Below, piece by piece: positions 38,523-47,199 of a stretch of 64,000 bases of DNA. Below the pieces are notes generated by a model. The model did no database searches. It saw only the letters and a program-made list of their open reading frames with translations, and was not told where the DNA came from. The position numbers were made by a program, and so were the translations under genes. This stretch comes from Mycobacterium sp. E1747 (GTDB lineage Bacteria; Actinomycetota; Actinomycetes; Mycobacteriales; Mycobacteriaceae). The stretch is from positions 1 through 64,000 of the forward strand of contig NZ_LZJI01000025.1 of assembly GCF_001667775.1 (NCBI RefSeq). The letters are read 5' to 3'. How positions within the stretch are numbered: the first letter of the stretch is position 1; each line of letters starts with the position of its first letter.

Positions 38523-40184
38523 ATGTCGGGAGGCGTCGTGCGAAACCATCTCACATCGCGGCCTATAACGGCGAGCAACGCCGTACGCCCGGACGTGAAA
38601 TCCTTACCGGGCTTGCGAGTTCGGACCGCCATCGCGCTGGGCTGGCGTCGCGCGGCGCTGGCCGGCCTCGACCCCGGGATGCCAACCAATCCCGAAATCG
38701 TGCCCGACTGGGACCGTCGTAGCCGACTGGCGCGGGCAGCAGCACCGGTACTCGATGACCTCGGCGCAGAATTAGCGGAAAGCCGGTTCTGTGTCCTGAC
38801 CGCCGATCGATCGGCGGCGATCATCGATCGCCGGGTCGGACAGCGCGGTCTGGGAACAGCTTTAGACCGTGTGCTAGCCGTACCCGGCGCGCGGTTCGTC
38901 GAGGAGCGTACCGGCACCAACGCGTTAGCGACAGCGCACGAACTGCACGCCCCGGTTTCCGTGATCGGCGGTGAACATTTCCTCGAGTCGCTACGCGATT
39001 TCTGTTGTTACGCCGCACCGATTCGCAACCCGGTGACCCGGCGGCTCGAGGGCGTGTTGGATATCACCGGCCGCACCGAGGACGCCACACCGCTCCTGGG
39101 ACCGTTGGTCCAACGCGCGGTGCACGACATCGAACAACGCCTGCTGCAGTCATCCACACAGGCCGAACAGCGCCTGCTCGCCGAATTCCAAGCACACCCC
39201 CACGCCAAGAGCCGCGCGGTGATGGCTCTTGGTGAAAACGTGGTGCTCAGCAATCGCCACGCTGTCGAGATCGTCCGCAGTTGCGATCACGCGACACTTC
39301 GAGCCATCGCCGAAGACCTCACCGACGGTGAGAGCCGTCAGACGACCGTCACGCTCGCCTCGGGAGCACAGGTACTGCTTCAGGTGCGGAGCATTCCCGA
39401 GGCCCGGGGCGCGCTGTTCGGCATCACGTCGTGCAGCCACAAGGCTTCTCACGCAGCGGCTTCCGCCACGGGCGGTTCGACCTCCCGGGTGGCAGTCGTC
39501 GTGGGCGAGCCAGGAACGGGACGAACGACCGCGGGCCGACGGCGGGCGGGCCCGCAAGCGGTGGTGCTAGACGCCGCGGAGGGCGGCGACTGGATTGAAC
39601 GTGCCCGCGCGGCATTAGCCGGAACCCCCGCCGTCCTCGTCGACAACATCGACCTATTGCCAGATCGCACCGCGGCTCTGCTCGCACAGCTCGTGGTCCG
39701 CTCGGCCGCCCACGTGGTGCTGACCACTTCTCCGCTGGATTCCGCTGATACCGGGCACCTGGCTCTAACCGCTACCGCACTTGAGCGCATGACGCTGCCG
39801 CCGCTGCGCGAAAGACGCGACGACTTCCCCTGGTTGGTGCACGAGTGTCTCGCCCGAGTCGTGCCCGGCACCTCCTTGACCATCTCGGCCTCCGCGCTGC
39901 AGCTACTGGCCGCTTATAGCTGGCCCGGAAACCTTCGCGAACTGCACGGGGTGCTCACATCTGCCGCGCGCGACAGATTGCGCGGAGACATCATCGACTC
40001 CGACTTGCCGGCAACGATCCGGCAGGGCCCTCCGCGCGGCCTGTCGGGCATCGAGGTGGCCGAACACGACGCGATCGTTGCCGCTTTGCGGGCCACCCGC
40101 GGCAACAAGGTTGCCGCGGCGGCGCGCCTCGGCATCGGGCGTACCACCCTGTATCAACGGCTGCGGCGGTATCACGTGACCTAG
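38523..40184 (+). CDS. AcoR/MimR-like activator with degenerate ATPase domain
   Basis: 553 residues. An N-terminal GAF-type region (about 20-190) has ALGWRRAALAGLDP and RFVEERTGTNALATA. A central AAA+ region is shortened: Walker A reads VVVGEPGTGRTT with Arg for Lys, Walker B reads VLVDNIDLLP with Asn for Glu, and the GAFTGA loop that contacts sigma-54 is absent. Later marks remain, PPLRERRDDFPWL and YSWPGNLREL. The C-terminus is a Fis-type helix-turn-helix with NKVAAAARLGIGRTTLYQRL. I chose ATG 38523; a TTG at 38511 or GTG at 38538 is possible. It precedes the operon starting at 40296 by 111 bases and is its likely regulator. Confidence 0.87.
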   Translation: MSGGVVRNHLTSRPITASNAVRPDVKSLPGLRVRTAIALGWRRAALAGLDPGMPTNPEIVPDWDRRSRLARAAAPVLDDLGAELAESRFCVLTADRSAAIIDRRVGQRGLGTALDRVLAVPGARFVEERTGTNALATAHELHAPVSVIGGEHFLESLRDFCCYAAPIRNPVTRRLEGVLDITGRTEDATPLLGPLVQRAVHDIEQRLLQSSTQAEQRLLAEFQAHPHAKSRAVMALGENVVLSNRHAVEIVRSCDHATLRAIAEDLTDGESRQTTVTLASGAQVLLQVRSIPEARGALFGITSCSHKASHAAASATGGSTSRVAVVVGEPGTGRTTAGRRRAGPQAVVLDAAEGGDWIERARAALAGTPAVLVDNIDLLPDRTAALLAQLVVRSAAHVVLTTSPLDSADTGHLALTATALERMTLPPLRERRDDFPWLVHECLARVVPGTSLTISASALQLLAAYSWPGNLRELHGVLTSAARDRLRGDIIDSDLPATIRQGPPRGLSGIEVAEHDAIVAALRATRGNKVAAAARLGIGRTTLYQRLRRYHVT

Positions 40185-40295
40185 GGGCGCCGGTCGCGTC
40201 CGCAATCGGAGTAGCACGCGCACCCACCCGTCCACTCACAACGAAAGCACCTATCCCCACAGCTGTTTCGGACTCAAGGAGGAGTTGCACAGAAA

Positions 40296-41756
40296 ATGGA
40301 CGCCAGAACCAATCCGACCGCGCGCGTGGAGGAGGACTTTAGGCTGACGATCGGGGGCCGGTCAGTCGACACAGCCGATTCGGCACCCGTTCATAACCCG
40401 GCGACGCGTTCGGTGATCGCTCGCGTTCCCGTCGCCGCCCGCCTGGACCTTGATCGTGCCGTCGCCACGGCGCGAGACGCCTTCCCCGCGTGGTCCGCTC
40501 TGGGTTACTCGGAACGACAAGCGGCGGTTGCCGGCATGGGTGATCGGCTCGAGGCGCATGCCGAAGCGTTCATGAAACTGCTGACCGCAGAACAGGGTAA
40601 GCCACGAGCAATGGCTGAATGGGAAGTCTTCGGGTCCATCATGTGGTTGCGGGAAGTCGCCAAACAATCTCTTCCAGAAGAGGTTATCGAAGACAGCCCA
40701 CGCCGCCGAGTGATCAGCCGACACACACCATTGGGAGTGGTCGCCGCAATCGTGCCGTGGAACTTCCCGATTCTGCTGGCAGTGTGGAAGATAGCGCCCG
40801 CCTTGGTGTCCGGTAATACGGTCATCGTCAAGCCGTCGCCGTTCACGCCGCTGTGCGATCTCAAGTTTGTCGAACTCGTGCAAGACCTCGTGCCGCCGGG
40901 TGTCCTCAATGCGCTCAGCGGAAAAGACGAGCTGGGCCAATGGATGACCAGCCACCCGGCGATCGACAAGATCGCATTTACCGGCAGCACCGAAACCGGA
41001 AAACACGTGATGCGTTCAGCAGCAGGCACACTCAAGCGGATTACCCTGGAGCTTGGCGGTAACGACCCCGCGATCGTGCTCGATGACGTCGATCCGGTCA
41101 TCGTTGCCCCCAAGATCTTTTGGGCGGCGTTTCAGAACAATGGGCAGTTCTGCAACGCCGCCAAGCGGATCTATATCCACGACCGTGTCTATGACGATGT
41201 GCGCGACGCCCTGGTCTCCTTCGCCAAGACAGTCGTGGTGGGCGACGGCGCTGATCCCCGCACTCAGCTCGGGCCGATCCAAAACGAAGCGCAATACAAC
41301 AAGGTGCGGGATTACTTCGCCGATTGCCGGTCCCACGGCTATACATTCGCTCTGGGCGGCACCGTCGATCCCTCCGCTAAGGGATGGTTCATACCAGTCA
41401 CGTTGGTAGACAACCCACCCGAGGATTCGCGGCTGGTCACCGAAGAACCTTTCGGTCCCATCGTCCCTCTGCTGCGCTGGACCGACGAGGAAGATGTGAT
41501 CGCGCGGGCAAACGACACGCCCTTTGGGCTGGGCGCCTCGGTTTGGGGGACTGATCTCAGTCGTGTCGAAAGGATCGGCCGGCGACTGGAAGCCGGAACT
41601 GTGTGGATGAACGAAGTCCACCAGTATTCGCCTCATCAAGTCTTCAGTGGGCACAAAGAGTCTGGCATCGGTGCTGAAAACTCGGTCTACGGACTCGCCG
41701 AGTACACCAATCATCAGACCATCACCCTCGACAGATCCGAAAGCCTAAGCAGATGA
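40296..41756 (+). CDS. Aldehyde dehydrogenase of the monoterpene-like operon (GeoB-like)
   Basis: 486 residues. The catalytic Cys lies in NNGQFCNAAKR, the Glu in LELGGNDPA, the oxyanion Asn in IVPWNFPIL, and the NAD segment is AFTGSTETGK. AAGGAGGAG precedes the ATG. It is the first gene of a four-gene unit with stop/start overlaps (41753, 42876, 44453). In the Castellaniella defragrans acyclic monoterpene route an enzyme of this superfamily (GeoB) oxidises geranial to geranic acid. The same role here is inferred from the company it keeps. Confidence 0.93.
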   Translation: MDARTNPTARVEEDFRLTIGGRSVDTADSAPVHNPATRSVIARVPVAARLDLDRAVATARDAFPAWSALGYSERQAAVAGMGDRLEAHAEAFMKLLTAEQGKPRAMAEWEVFGSIMWLREVAKQSLPEEVIEDSPRRRVISRHTPLGVVAAIVPWNFPILLAVWKIAPALVSGNTVIVKPSPFTPLCDLKFVELVQDLVPPGVLNALSGKDELGQWMTSHPAIDKIAFTGSTETGKHVMRSAAGTLKRITLELGGNDPAIVLDDVDPVIVAPKIFWAAFQNNGQFCNAAKRIYIHDRVYDDVRDALVSFAKTVVVGDGADPRTQLGPIQNEAQYNKVRDYFADCRSHGYTFALGGTVDPSAKGWFIPVTLVDNPPEDSRLVTEEPFGPIVPLLRWTDEEDVIARANDTPFGLGASVWGTDLSRVERIGRRLEAGTVWMNEVHQYSPHQVFSGHKESGIGAENSVYGLAEYTNHQTITLDRSESLSR

Positions 41757-42883
41757 GAACCACTGCTGCAGTTCTACGTTCTCCGCGATCACCATTGACC
41801 CACGAAGAGTTGACCATTGGTCAGCCACGTGAGAACGAGGTGGTGGTTCGGATGTCTTGCGCTGGCATATGTCATACCGACCTCGGGGTCATCGCCTCTG
41901 CCTCGGCAGAACAGACGCCGATAGTGCTGGGCCACGAAGGTGCTGGTGTCGTCGAACACGTCGGCAGCCACGTCACCACCCTGGCCGTCGGCGACCACGT
42001 CGTCTTGTCGTACAACTCCTGCGGTGCTTGCGACAACTGCCTCTCGCAATTGCCGATGCACTGCAGGAGTTTTGTCGAGCTGAATTTCACCGGGACTCGC
42101 CGCGACGGATCGACCCCCCTGACCGGCAACGATGGCCCTGTCCGCGGCGCCTTCTTCGGCCAGTCATCATGGGCCACTCGGGCCGTCGCCAGCGAGCGCA
42201 GCTGCGTGCGGGTCGACAAGGACCTGCCGCTGCAGGTCCTGGGACCACTGGGGTGTGGCATCCAGACCGGGGCAGGCGCCGTCCTCAATACACTGCAGCC
42301 CAGACCCGGATCGTCAATCGCGATCTTCGGTGCCGGTTCGGTTGGCCTATCAGCGTTGTTGGCGGCCGTTGTCGCGCAATGCTCACCGATCATCGCCGTC
42401 GACATCAGCGACGCGTCGCTAGCCAGGGCAAAGCAGCTAGGGGCAACGCACACAATCAACTCGTCGCACGGAGGCGTGGCAGCCCGGATCCGCGCTCTCA
42501 CTGGGGGAGTAGGGGCCTGCTACACCGTCGATTGCATCGGCTATCCCGATGTCGTCCGCACTGCGGTGGAATCGCTCCAAGCGCCGGGCGTATGCGCCAC
42601 TCTGGGATACCAGGGTGCGCCTAACGACATCACCCTCGATCAAGGCCAACTACTTTTCGGCCGCAGCCTGGTAGGAGTTATCGAGGGCGATGCTGTGGCG
42701 GCCGAGTTCATCCCCGAACTGCTCGCCCTGTATCGGGCCGGGCGCTTCCCGTTCGACCACCTCGTCCAGACGTTCGCGTTCGCCGACATCAACGACGCTA
42801 TTGGCGCAGTGCACCGGGGTGAGGTCAGCAAGGCGGTCGTCGTCTTCGAGCCGGTTCGGCATTCGAACTGTACACATGCGTAG
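41753..42883 (+). CDS. Zinc-dependent alcohol dehydrogenase, aryl/allylic alcohol type (GeoA-like)
   Basis: 376 residues. Catalytic zinc ligands are Cys in CAGICHTDLG and His in GHEGAGVV; the structural zinc lobe is CGACDNCLSQLPMHC. The NAD-binding motif is IFGAGSVGLSAL, followed by VDISDASLARAKQLGATH. The pattern is that of benzyl-alcohol and geraniol dehydrogenases (XylB, GeoA, mycobacterial AdhD-like). It probably oxidises a primary allylic or aryl alcohol to the aldehyde used by the preceding dehydrogenase. Start and end overlap the neighbours. Confidence 0.92.
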   Translation: MRTTAAVLRSPRSPLTHEELTIGQPRENEVVVRMSCAGICHTDLGVIASASAEQTPIVLGHEGAGVVEHVGSHVTTLAVGDHVVLSYNSCGACDNCLSQLPMHCRSFVELNFTGTRRDGSTPLTGNDGPVRGAFFGQSSWATRAVASERSCVRVDKDLPLQVLGPLGCGIQTGAGAVLNTLQPRPGSSIAIFGAGSVGLSALLAAVVAQCSPIIAVDISDASLARAKQLGATHTINSSHGGVAARIRALTGGVGACYTVDCIGYPDVVRTAVESLQAPGVCATLGYQGAPNDITLDQGQLLFGRSLVGVIEGDAVAAEFIPELLALYRAGRFPFDHLVQTFAFADINDAIGAVHRGEVSKAVVVFEPVRHSNCTHA

Positions 42884-44456
42884 TTCCCGATTTCGGCCGC
42901 CGCTGCGGCCCGCCGACCTACTGCCGTGTGCGGCCGATCGTGACGCGGACTCGGTCGCCCTAGTCACCGCGACCGCCGTTCTGACCTATGGCGAGCTCGA
43001 ACGGCTCTCGCGTCGGTTGGCCGCCGCATTGCAGCGCCGCGGGATCGGGCCGGGCGACGTCGTTTCGCTGATCGGCCAGAATGGTTGGGAATGGATCGTC
43101 GCCTACCACGGTGCGCTGCGCTGCGGGGCCATCGTCAATCCGATCAACGTGATGCTGAGCGCACCAGAACTGGCGCACGTGCTCAACGACTGCGGCTCGC
43201 GAGCATTGATTGCCAGCGCCGAACAGACCGAGGTTGCCGCTGCGGCATTGGCTTTGGCACCTGGCGTCGCCTTGCACGCCGAATACGGCGGTGACGGAAC
43301 TGGCGCGGCGATTCCGATGGAGGTCCTGCTGGAAGATGGCACCGGATCGCCGTTGACCCGCGTGGGCAGCGCCGAAGATGGCCTGTGCGCCATCGTTTAC
43401 ACGTCCGGCACCACCGGTCATCCCAAGGGGGCGATGCAGTCCCACCGAGCTGTCCTGCTCAACTGGGCGCTCACGGCCACAATGCATGCCCGCACGGCCG
43501 CCGACACCCTTGTCACGGCGCTGCCGGCCGCTCATGTGTACGGCAACGTGGCGATCAACAGCATCTTCCTGGTCGGGGGCGAAGTTGTGCTGATGCGGCG
43601 TTTCGAAGCCCGGAAGGCCCTGAACCTAATCGCAGCGAGGCGGGCAACGATGTTCGAGGGCGTTCCCGCGATGTACGCGATGATGCTCGCCGACAACGCA
43701 CTCGGTGGCGCGGACCTGAATTCGCTTCGTGTGGCTACCGTCGGCGGCCAGACGCTGTCGGCCGACATGGTCGAAGCGTGGCGACGAGTAACCGGCGTCC
43801 CGATGATCCAACTGTGGGGTATGACCGAAATTGCCGGTCTAGGCGCGACTCACAGCCCATGGTGTCCGGCGGATCCCAATTCCGTAGGAGTGGCGTTGCC
43901 CGGCGTCGACGTGCGTATCGCCGCCCTGGACGGCTCCCGGAACGAATTGCCGGCGGGCGAACGCGGCGAACTGCAAATACGAGGACCGATCGTGATGCTC
44001 GGCTACGTCGGGCAGCCCGAGGCATCTCGCGCGGCCCTCGACGGCGATGGTTGGTTGCGTACTGGCGACATCGCCTATCAAGACGGCGCCGGCCGCCTCC
44101 ACGTGGTGGACCGTGCCAAGGACATGATCATCACCGGGGGATACAACGTCTATCCCGCCGAAATCGAACGTGTGCTTGCCACCCACCCCCAGGTGTCGCA
44201 GGTGGCCGTGGTCGGCCGCCCGGATCCTGTCCGAGGGGAGATCGCCGTGGCTTACGTGGTCGCAAAGCCAGGATCAATGCCGACGGCCGAGTCCATCATC
44301 GACTTTTGTCGCGGCAGCCTGGCCGCGTACAAGCGTCCCCGCGAGGTGATGTTCCTCGCGGGCTTACCGATGACATCTTCGGGAAAGATCTCCCGACGCA
44401 ACCTCAAGGAGCTTGCAACAGCTCGTGATCGCGATTCCGCAAAGGACAAGCCATGA
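42876..44456 (+). CDS. Acyl-CoA ligase (AMP-forming)
   Basis: 526 residues. The ANL-superfamily motifs are present: the P-loop YTSGTTGHPKGAMQSH, the adenine motif IQLWGMTEIAG, the GWLRTGDIAYQDGAGRLHVVDRAKDMIITGG hinge region, and the catalytic Lys in MTSSGKISRRNL. I chose ATG 42876 (MRSSRFRPPL), which overlaps the dehydrogenase stop; upstream frame is antisense-like. In a monoterpene route it would make geranoyl-CoA or a similar enoyl-CoA for beta-oxidation; substrate not shown by sequence. Confidence 0.92.
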   Translation: MRSSRFRPPLRPADLLPCAADRDADSVALVTATAVLTYGELERLSRRLAAALQRRGIGPGDVVSLIGQNGWEWIVAYHGALRCGAIVNPINVMLSAPELAHVLNDCGSRALIASAEQTEVAAAALALAPGVALHAEYGGDGTGAAIPMEVLLEDGTGSPLTRVGSAEDGLCAIVYTSGTTGHPKGAMQSHRAVLLNWALTATMHARTAADTLVTALPAAHVYGNVAINSIFLVGGEVVLMRRFEARKALNLIAARRATMFEGVPAMYAMMLADNALGGADLNSLRVATVGGQTLSADMVEAWRRVTGVPMIQLWGMTEIAGLGATHSPWCPADPNSVGVALPGVDVRIAALDGSRNELPAGERGELQIRGPIVMLGYVGQPEASRAALDGDGWLRTGDIAYQDGAGRLHVVDRAKDMIITGGYNVYPAEIERVLATHPQVSQVAVVGRPDPVRGEIAVAYVVAKPGSMPTAESIIDFCRGSLAAYKRPREVMFLAGLPMTSSGKISRRNLKELATARDRDSAKDKP

Positions 44457-46000
44457 CGCACCGGTTACTGACCGCCGAGCAGGTCGGTCACCTTCGCCAC
44501 TTTGACAATCTGTCGCGCCAGCAGGTCAACGACTGGTCTTTGATGCAAGGCAAAGGGGTCGGCCAAGAAGACTTTGGCGGATATCGATTCCAACTTGCCT
44601 ACATGACCTATGCGCTCGCCCTTACTCATCTGCACCGACTACCCGCTGCGCCGGGGTTGTTTCAGCCGATCATCAAGCGCCTCATCGACAAGATCTTGCA
44701 GCCCGAGGTCTGGCTCTACTGGCGTGATGTCAGTCGCGGTGGGGCCGTGTTCAACGCCCACATCACCGACCGGCTCGAGGAGGAGTGGAACCCCGTCGTG
44801 CGCGACAACATCATGTACAGCGCTTACGTGCAGAGCATGTCGCTGCTGCACGACTATTTGTTCAACAGGAGCGACTACGCTGCGCCAGGCTCGCTCACCT
44901 TTCGTCACTGGTCATATTTCTGGGGCGGCGAAGAAAAGCGATTCGAATACGATCGTCAATCGCTGTCCGATCACATCTACTGGCAGATGGTGCAAAACGG
45001 CTACCTTGGCGTAGCGTGCGAACCCAATTGCATCTTCCAAATCTGTAATCAACCGGCAATACTGGGCTTTCGGCTCAGTGATCTACTCACGGGCACCCAT
45101 CGTGCTGATGAAGTGATCAACGGATATCTTCAGGCGTGGAGCGACTTTGGGCTGCTCGACGATGACGGACACTACAACGTATTCGTCATGCGCGATCAAG
45201 GCACCGTCGTCCGCAATGAGCATGGCTGGCCGTGGACTGACGCCTGGCTGGGCACGTTGCTCAACATGTGGCACCGCGATTTCGTTCATCAGCATTACGC
45301 GGACCAGATTGCAGACTGGCTCAAGTGCGGGCCCGGCCGCACGTTGTACGTGCCGTCCGCAGAGCCTCGTGAAGTGATGGGCCAAGCCGTGGTCGCCGAT
45401 TCGACCGACTTCGGTTGGGTCTCGGCTTGGGCGTCAGAGATGGGTGATCACGCCACGCTGGATGGCTTACTCGACTATGCCGACACTTTCCTTTCGCCGA
45501 CCTGGCGCGACGGAGGACTCTATTACCCGCGAAACGACGAACTGGTCGACAATGAAGGCAACAGAGTGGAACTTGAACCGATGACCGGGAATGTGCTGCT
45601 CGGCTATGCGAGGCTGAACGTCGAAGACGGGCTATGGAAGTTGTTCAACCAGCCCTGGAGTCAAGGGCATTTCACGGAGCCGGCGCTGACCGCGGTGGCT
45701 CGTGATGTCGATGTCCTGCAAGCCGAAGTCATCGACGGAACACTCGTCACCCGGCTGCACCGGCGCAGCGACCTGTCAGGCGGCGACGGGTGTGTGACGA
45801 TCGACCGGGTGCTCCACCGCGGCGCATGGTTGCTGCGCATCGACGGATCAACGCTGGCACGCATCGATGCTGATGGTCACGTGCATGCCGAGGACCACAT
45901 CATATACGCGGATAACGGGAGCCTGACGCTGCGTACACCGCGGGTACCGACAACCTTTGTTGTACAACCGCTTACCGAGCAATCGACCCGCTGCCCATAG
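44453..46000 (+). CDS. Linalool dehydratase/isomerase-like protein
   Basis: 515 residues resembling LinD of Castellaniella defragrans, which interconverts myrcene, linalool and geraniol. The best match is the cysteine segment: here GVACEPNCIFQICNQP with Cys189 and Cys198, spaced nine apart like catalytic Cys171 and Cys180 of LinD, plus an extra Cys193. The helices FQLAYMTYALAL and DNIMYSAYVQSM align with LinD helices, but the LinD active-site His in the second is Tyr125 here. There is no signal peptide, whereas LinD is periplasmic, and there is a C-terminal beta-rich extension of about 100 residues. It is the last gene of the dehydrogenase-ligase operon. Confidence 0.8.
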   Translation: MTHRLLTAEQVGHLRHFDNLSRQQVNDWSLMQGKGVGQEDFGGYRFQLAYMTYALALTHLHRLPAAPGLFQPIIKRLIDKILQPEVWLYWRDVSRGGAVFNAHITDRLEEEWNPVVRDNIMYSAYVQSMSLLHDYLFNRSDYAAPGSLTFRHWSYFWGGEEKRFEYDRQSLSDHIYWQMVQNGYLGVACEPNCIFQICNQPAILGFRLSDLLTGTHRADEVINGYLQAWSDFGLLDDDGHYNVFVMRDQGTVVRNEHGWPWTDAWLGTLLNMWHRDFVHQHYADQIADWLKCGPGRTLYVPSAEPREVMGQAVVADSTDFGWVSAWASEMGDHATLDGLLDYADTFLSPTWRDGGLYYPRNDELVDNEGNRVELEPMTGNVLLGYARLNVEDGLWKLFNQPWSQGHFTEPALTAVARDVDVLQAEVIDGTLVTRLHRRSDLSGGDGCVTIDRVLHRGAWLLRIDGSTLARIDADGHVHAEDHIIYADNGSLTLRTPRVPTTFVVQPLTEQSTRCP

Positions 46001-46162
46001 CGCGTGCAGCCGGGTGATCCGCGGACAGCAACTATTCAGATCGAAATAGCTATCTAGTCAAGCGATTTCACTCAGAACCATCCAGGGCGATGCGTGTCGA
46101 AGCTGCAATGCGTGTCAAGAAATGAGAGCCCACCCGATGAAAAAATCTCCGGCCGCGAAATT

Positions 46163-46196
46163 GCGGGCCGCGGTCGCGCCGCACGATGCGGCCCGC
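46163..46196. terminator. GC-rich hairpin between convergent genes
   Basis: The arms GCGGGCCGC (46163-46171) and GCGGCCCGC (46188-46196) flank a 16-base loop, with an alternative pairing of GGTCGCG and CGCGACC. It lies between the plus-strand operon ending at 46000 and the minus-strand gene ending at 46287 and may stop transcription from both sides. No T-run follows. The rest of 46001-46286 holds nothing recognised. Confidence 0.35.
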
Positions 46197-46286
46197 GACC
46201 TCCCCGCGGCGGGCTACCGGGCTGTGCGGGGCGGTGGTAGCCAACCGTGCTCCATGCGCGAATCAATGCAGTCGCCAGGACGGCTT

Positions 46287-47123
46287 TCACGCAATCCCCA
46301 CAGTTGCGGCGAGATCGCGTTGTGCCTCGACCGCCGCCAAACGCTCGGTAAGCGCCTGTCGGATCGCGCCGTACGCATCGCTGCCCAGGACCAGGCGCAA
46401 CGGGGGTGGGTCCACATCGACACTGTCAATCATGGCATTCGCCATCTTCACCGGATCACCGGTCGGTGGCGGAAGGGCGGGATCTTTGATGCCGCGAGTC
46501 AGCGTGGCGGGACTGATGTCGTAGGCCGGCAATTGGTTGGCGCCCAATCGGGAAGAGCTGGTTCGGAATTCGGTGCGGGCCCCGCCTGGCTCGACGATGG
46601 TGATACCCACCCCGAACGGGGCCACGTCCTTGGCGGTCGACTCCATGAAGCCCTCAATGCCCCACTTGCTCGCGTGATACAAAGACGCGCCCGGGTTGGA
46701 GGCTTGCCCGCCGTAGCTCGACAGCTGCAGGATGCGACCCCCACCCTGGGCGCGCAGATGCGGTAGCGCCGCCTTGACCACTTGGATGGAGCCGACGAGG
46801 TTGGTGTTGAGCTGGTGGGCGATCTGCTCATCGGTCAGCTCCTCTACAGCCCCGAACAGCCCGTATCCGGCGTTGTTGATGACCACGTCGATGCGCCCCA
46901 AGTCGCTGAATGCGCGATTGACGACATCGCGGACGGCGACGGAATCGGTGACCTCGAGGTGAGCCACCCAGAACCGATCACCGTAGCGGTCCTGCAGGTC
47001 GCGCACCGAACCTGCCCGACGGACGGTGCCGGCGACCCGTTCGCCCCGCGCGAGCAGCAATTCGCTGAGGTGCCGACCGAACCCACTGTTCACACCGGTG
47101 ATAAACCAGCTGCGTTGACCCAT
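46287..47123 (-). CDS. Short-chain dehydrogenase/reductase
   Basis: 278 residues of the classical SDR family. Cofactor motif ITGVNSGFGR at about residues 8-17, the NNAGYG motif, the catalytic Ser in QLSSYGGQ and the Tyr-x-x-x-Lys in YHASKWGIEG are all present. The ATG at 47123 (MGQRSWFITG) is preferred over one six codons earlier because it places the cofactor motif at the usual distance and follows a purine-rich AGGGGACG. It is on the same strand as the carboxylic acid reductase just upstream, so it may handle the alcohol or aldehyde made by that enzyme. Confidence 0.93.
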   Translation of the reverse strand: MGQRSWFITGVNSGFGRHLSELLLARGERVAGTVRRAGSVRDLQDRYGDRFWVAHLEVTDSVAVRDVVNRAFSDLGRIDVVINNAGYGLFGAVEELTDEQIAHQLNTNLVGSIQVVKAALPHLRAQGGGRILQLSSYGGQASNPGASLYHASKWGIEGFMESTAKDVAPFGVGITIVEPGGARTEFRTSSSRLGANQLPAYDISPATLTRGIKDPALPPPTGDPVKMANAMIDSVDVDPPPLRLVLGSDAYGAIRQALTERLAAVEAQRDLAATVGIA

Positions 47124-47199
47124 AGCGCAACGTCCCCTCATGCCTTATCGACTAACGCGGTCGCCTAGCAGTCAAGCCGCTCTGTCGACTCGTCCGCGG

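Noticed and set aside
38523..40184. Reading the regulator as a true sigma-54 activator
   Set aside because: GAFTGA and key ATPase residues are missing and mycobacteria have no sigma-54.
46040..46075. AT-rich stretch after the LinD-like gene with a TAGTCAAG segment like a MarR half-site
   Set aside because: Only one partial half-site, downstream of an operon and not near a start codon.
46122..46766. Plus-strand frame of 214 codons opposite the SDR at 46287
   Set aside because: Lacks motifs, overlaps a complete SDR on the other strand and has no start signals.
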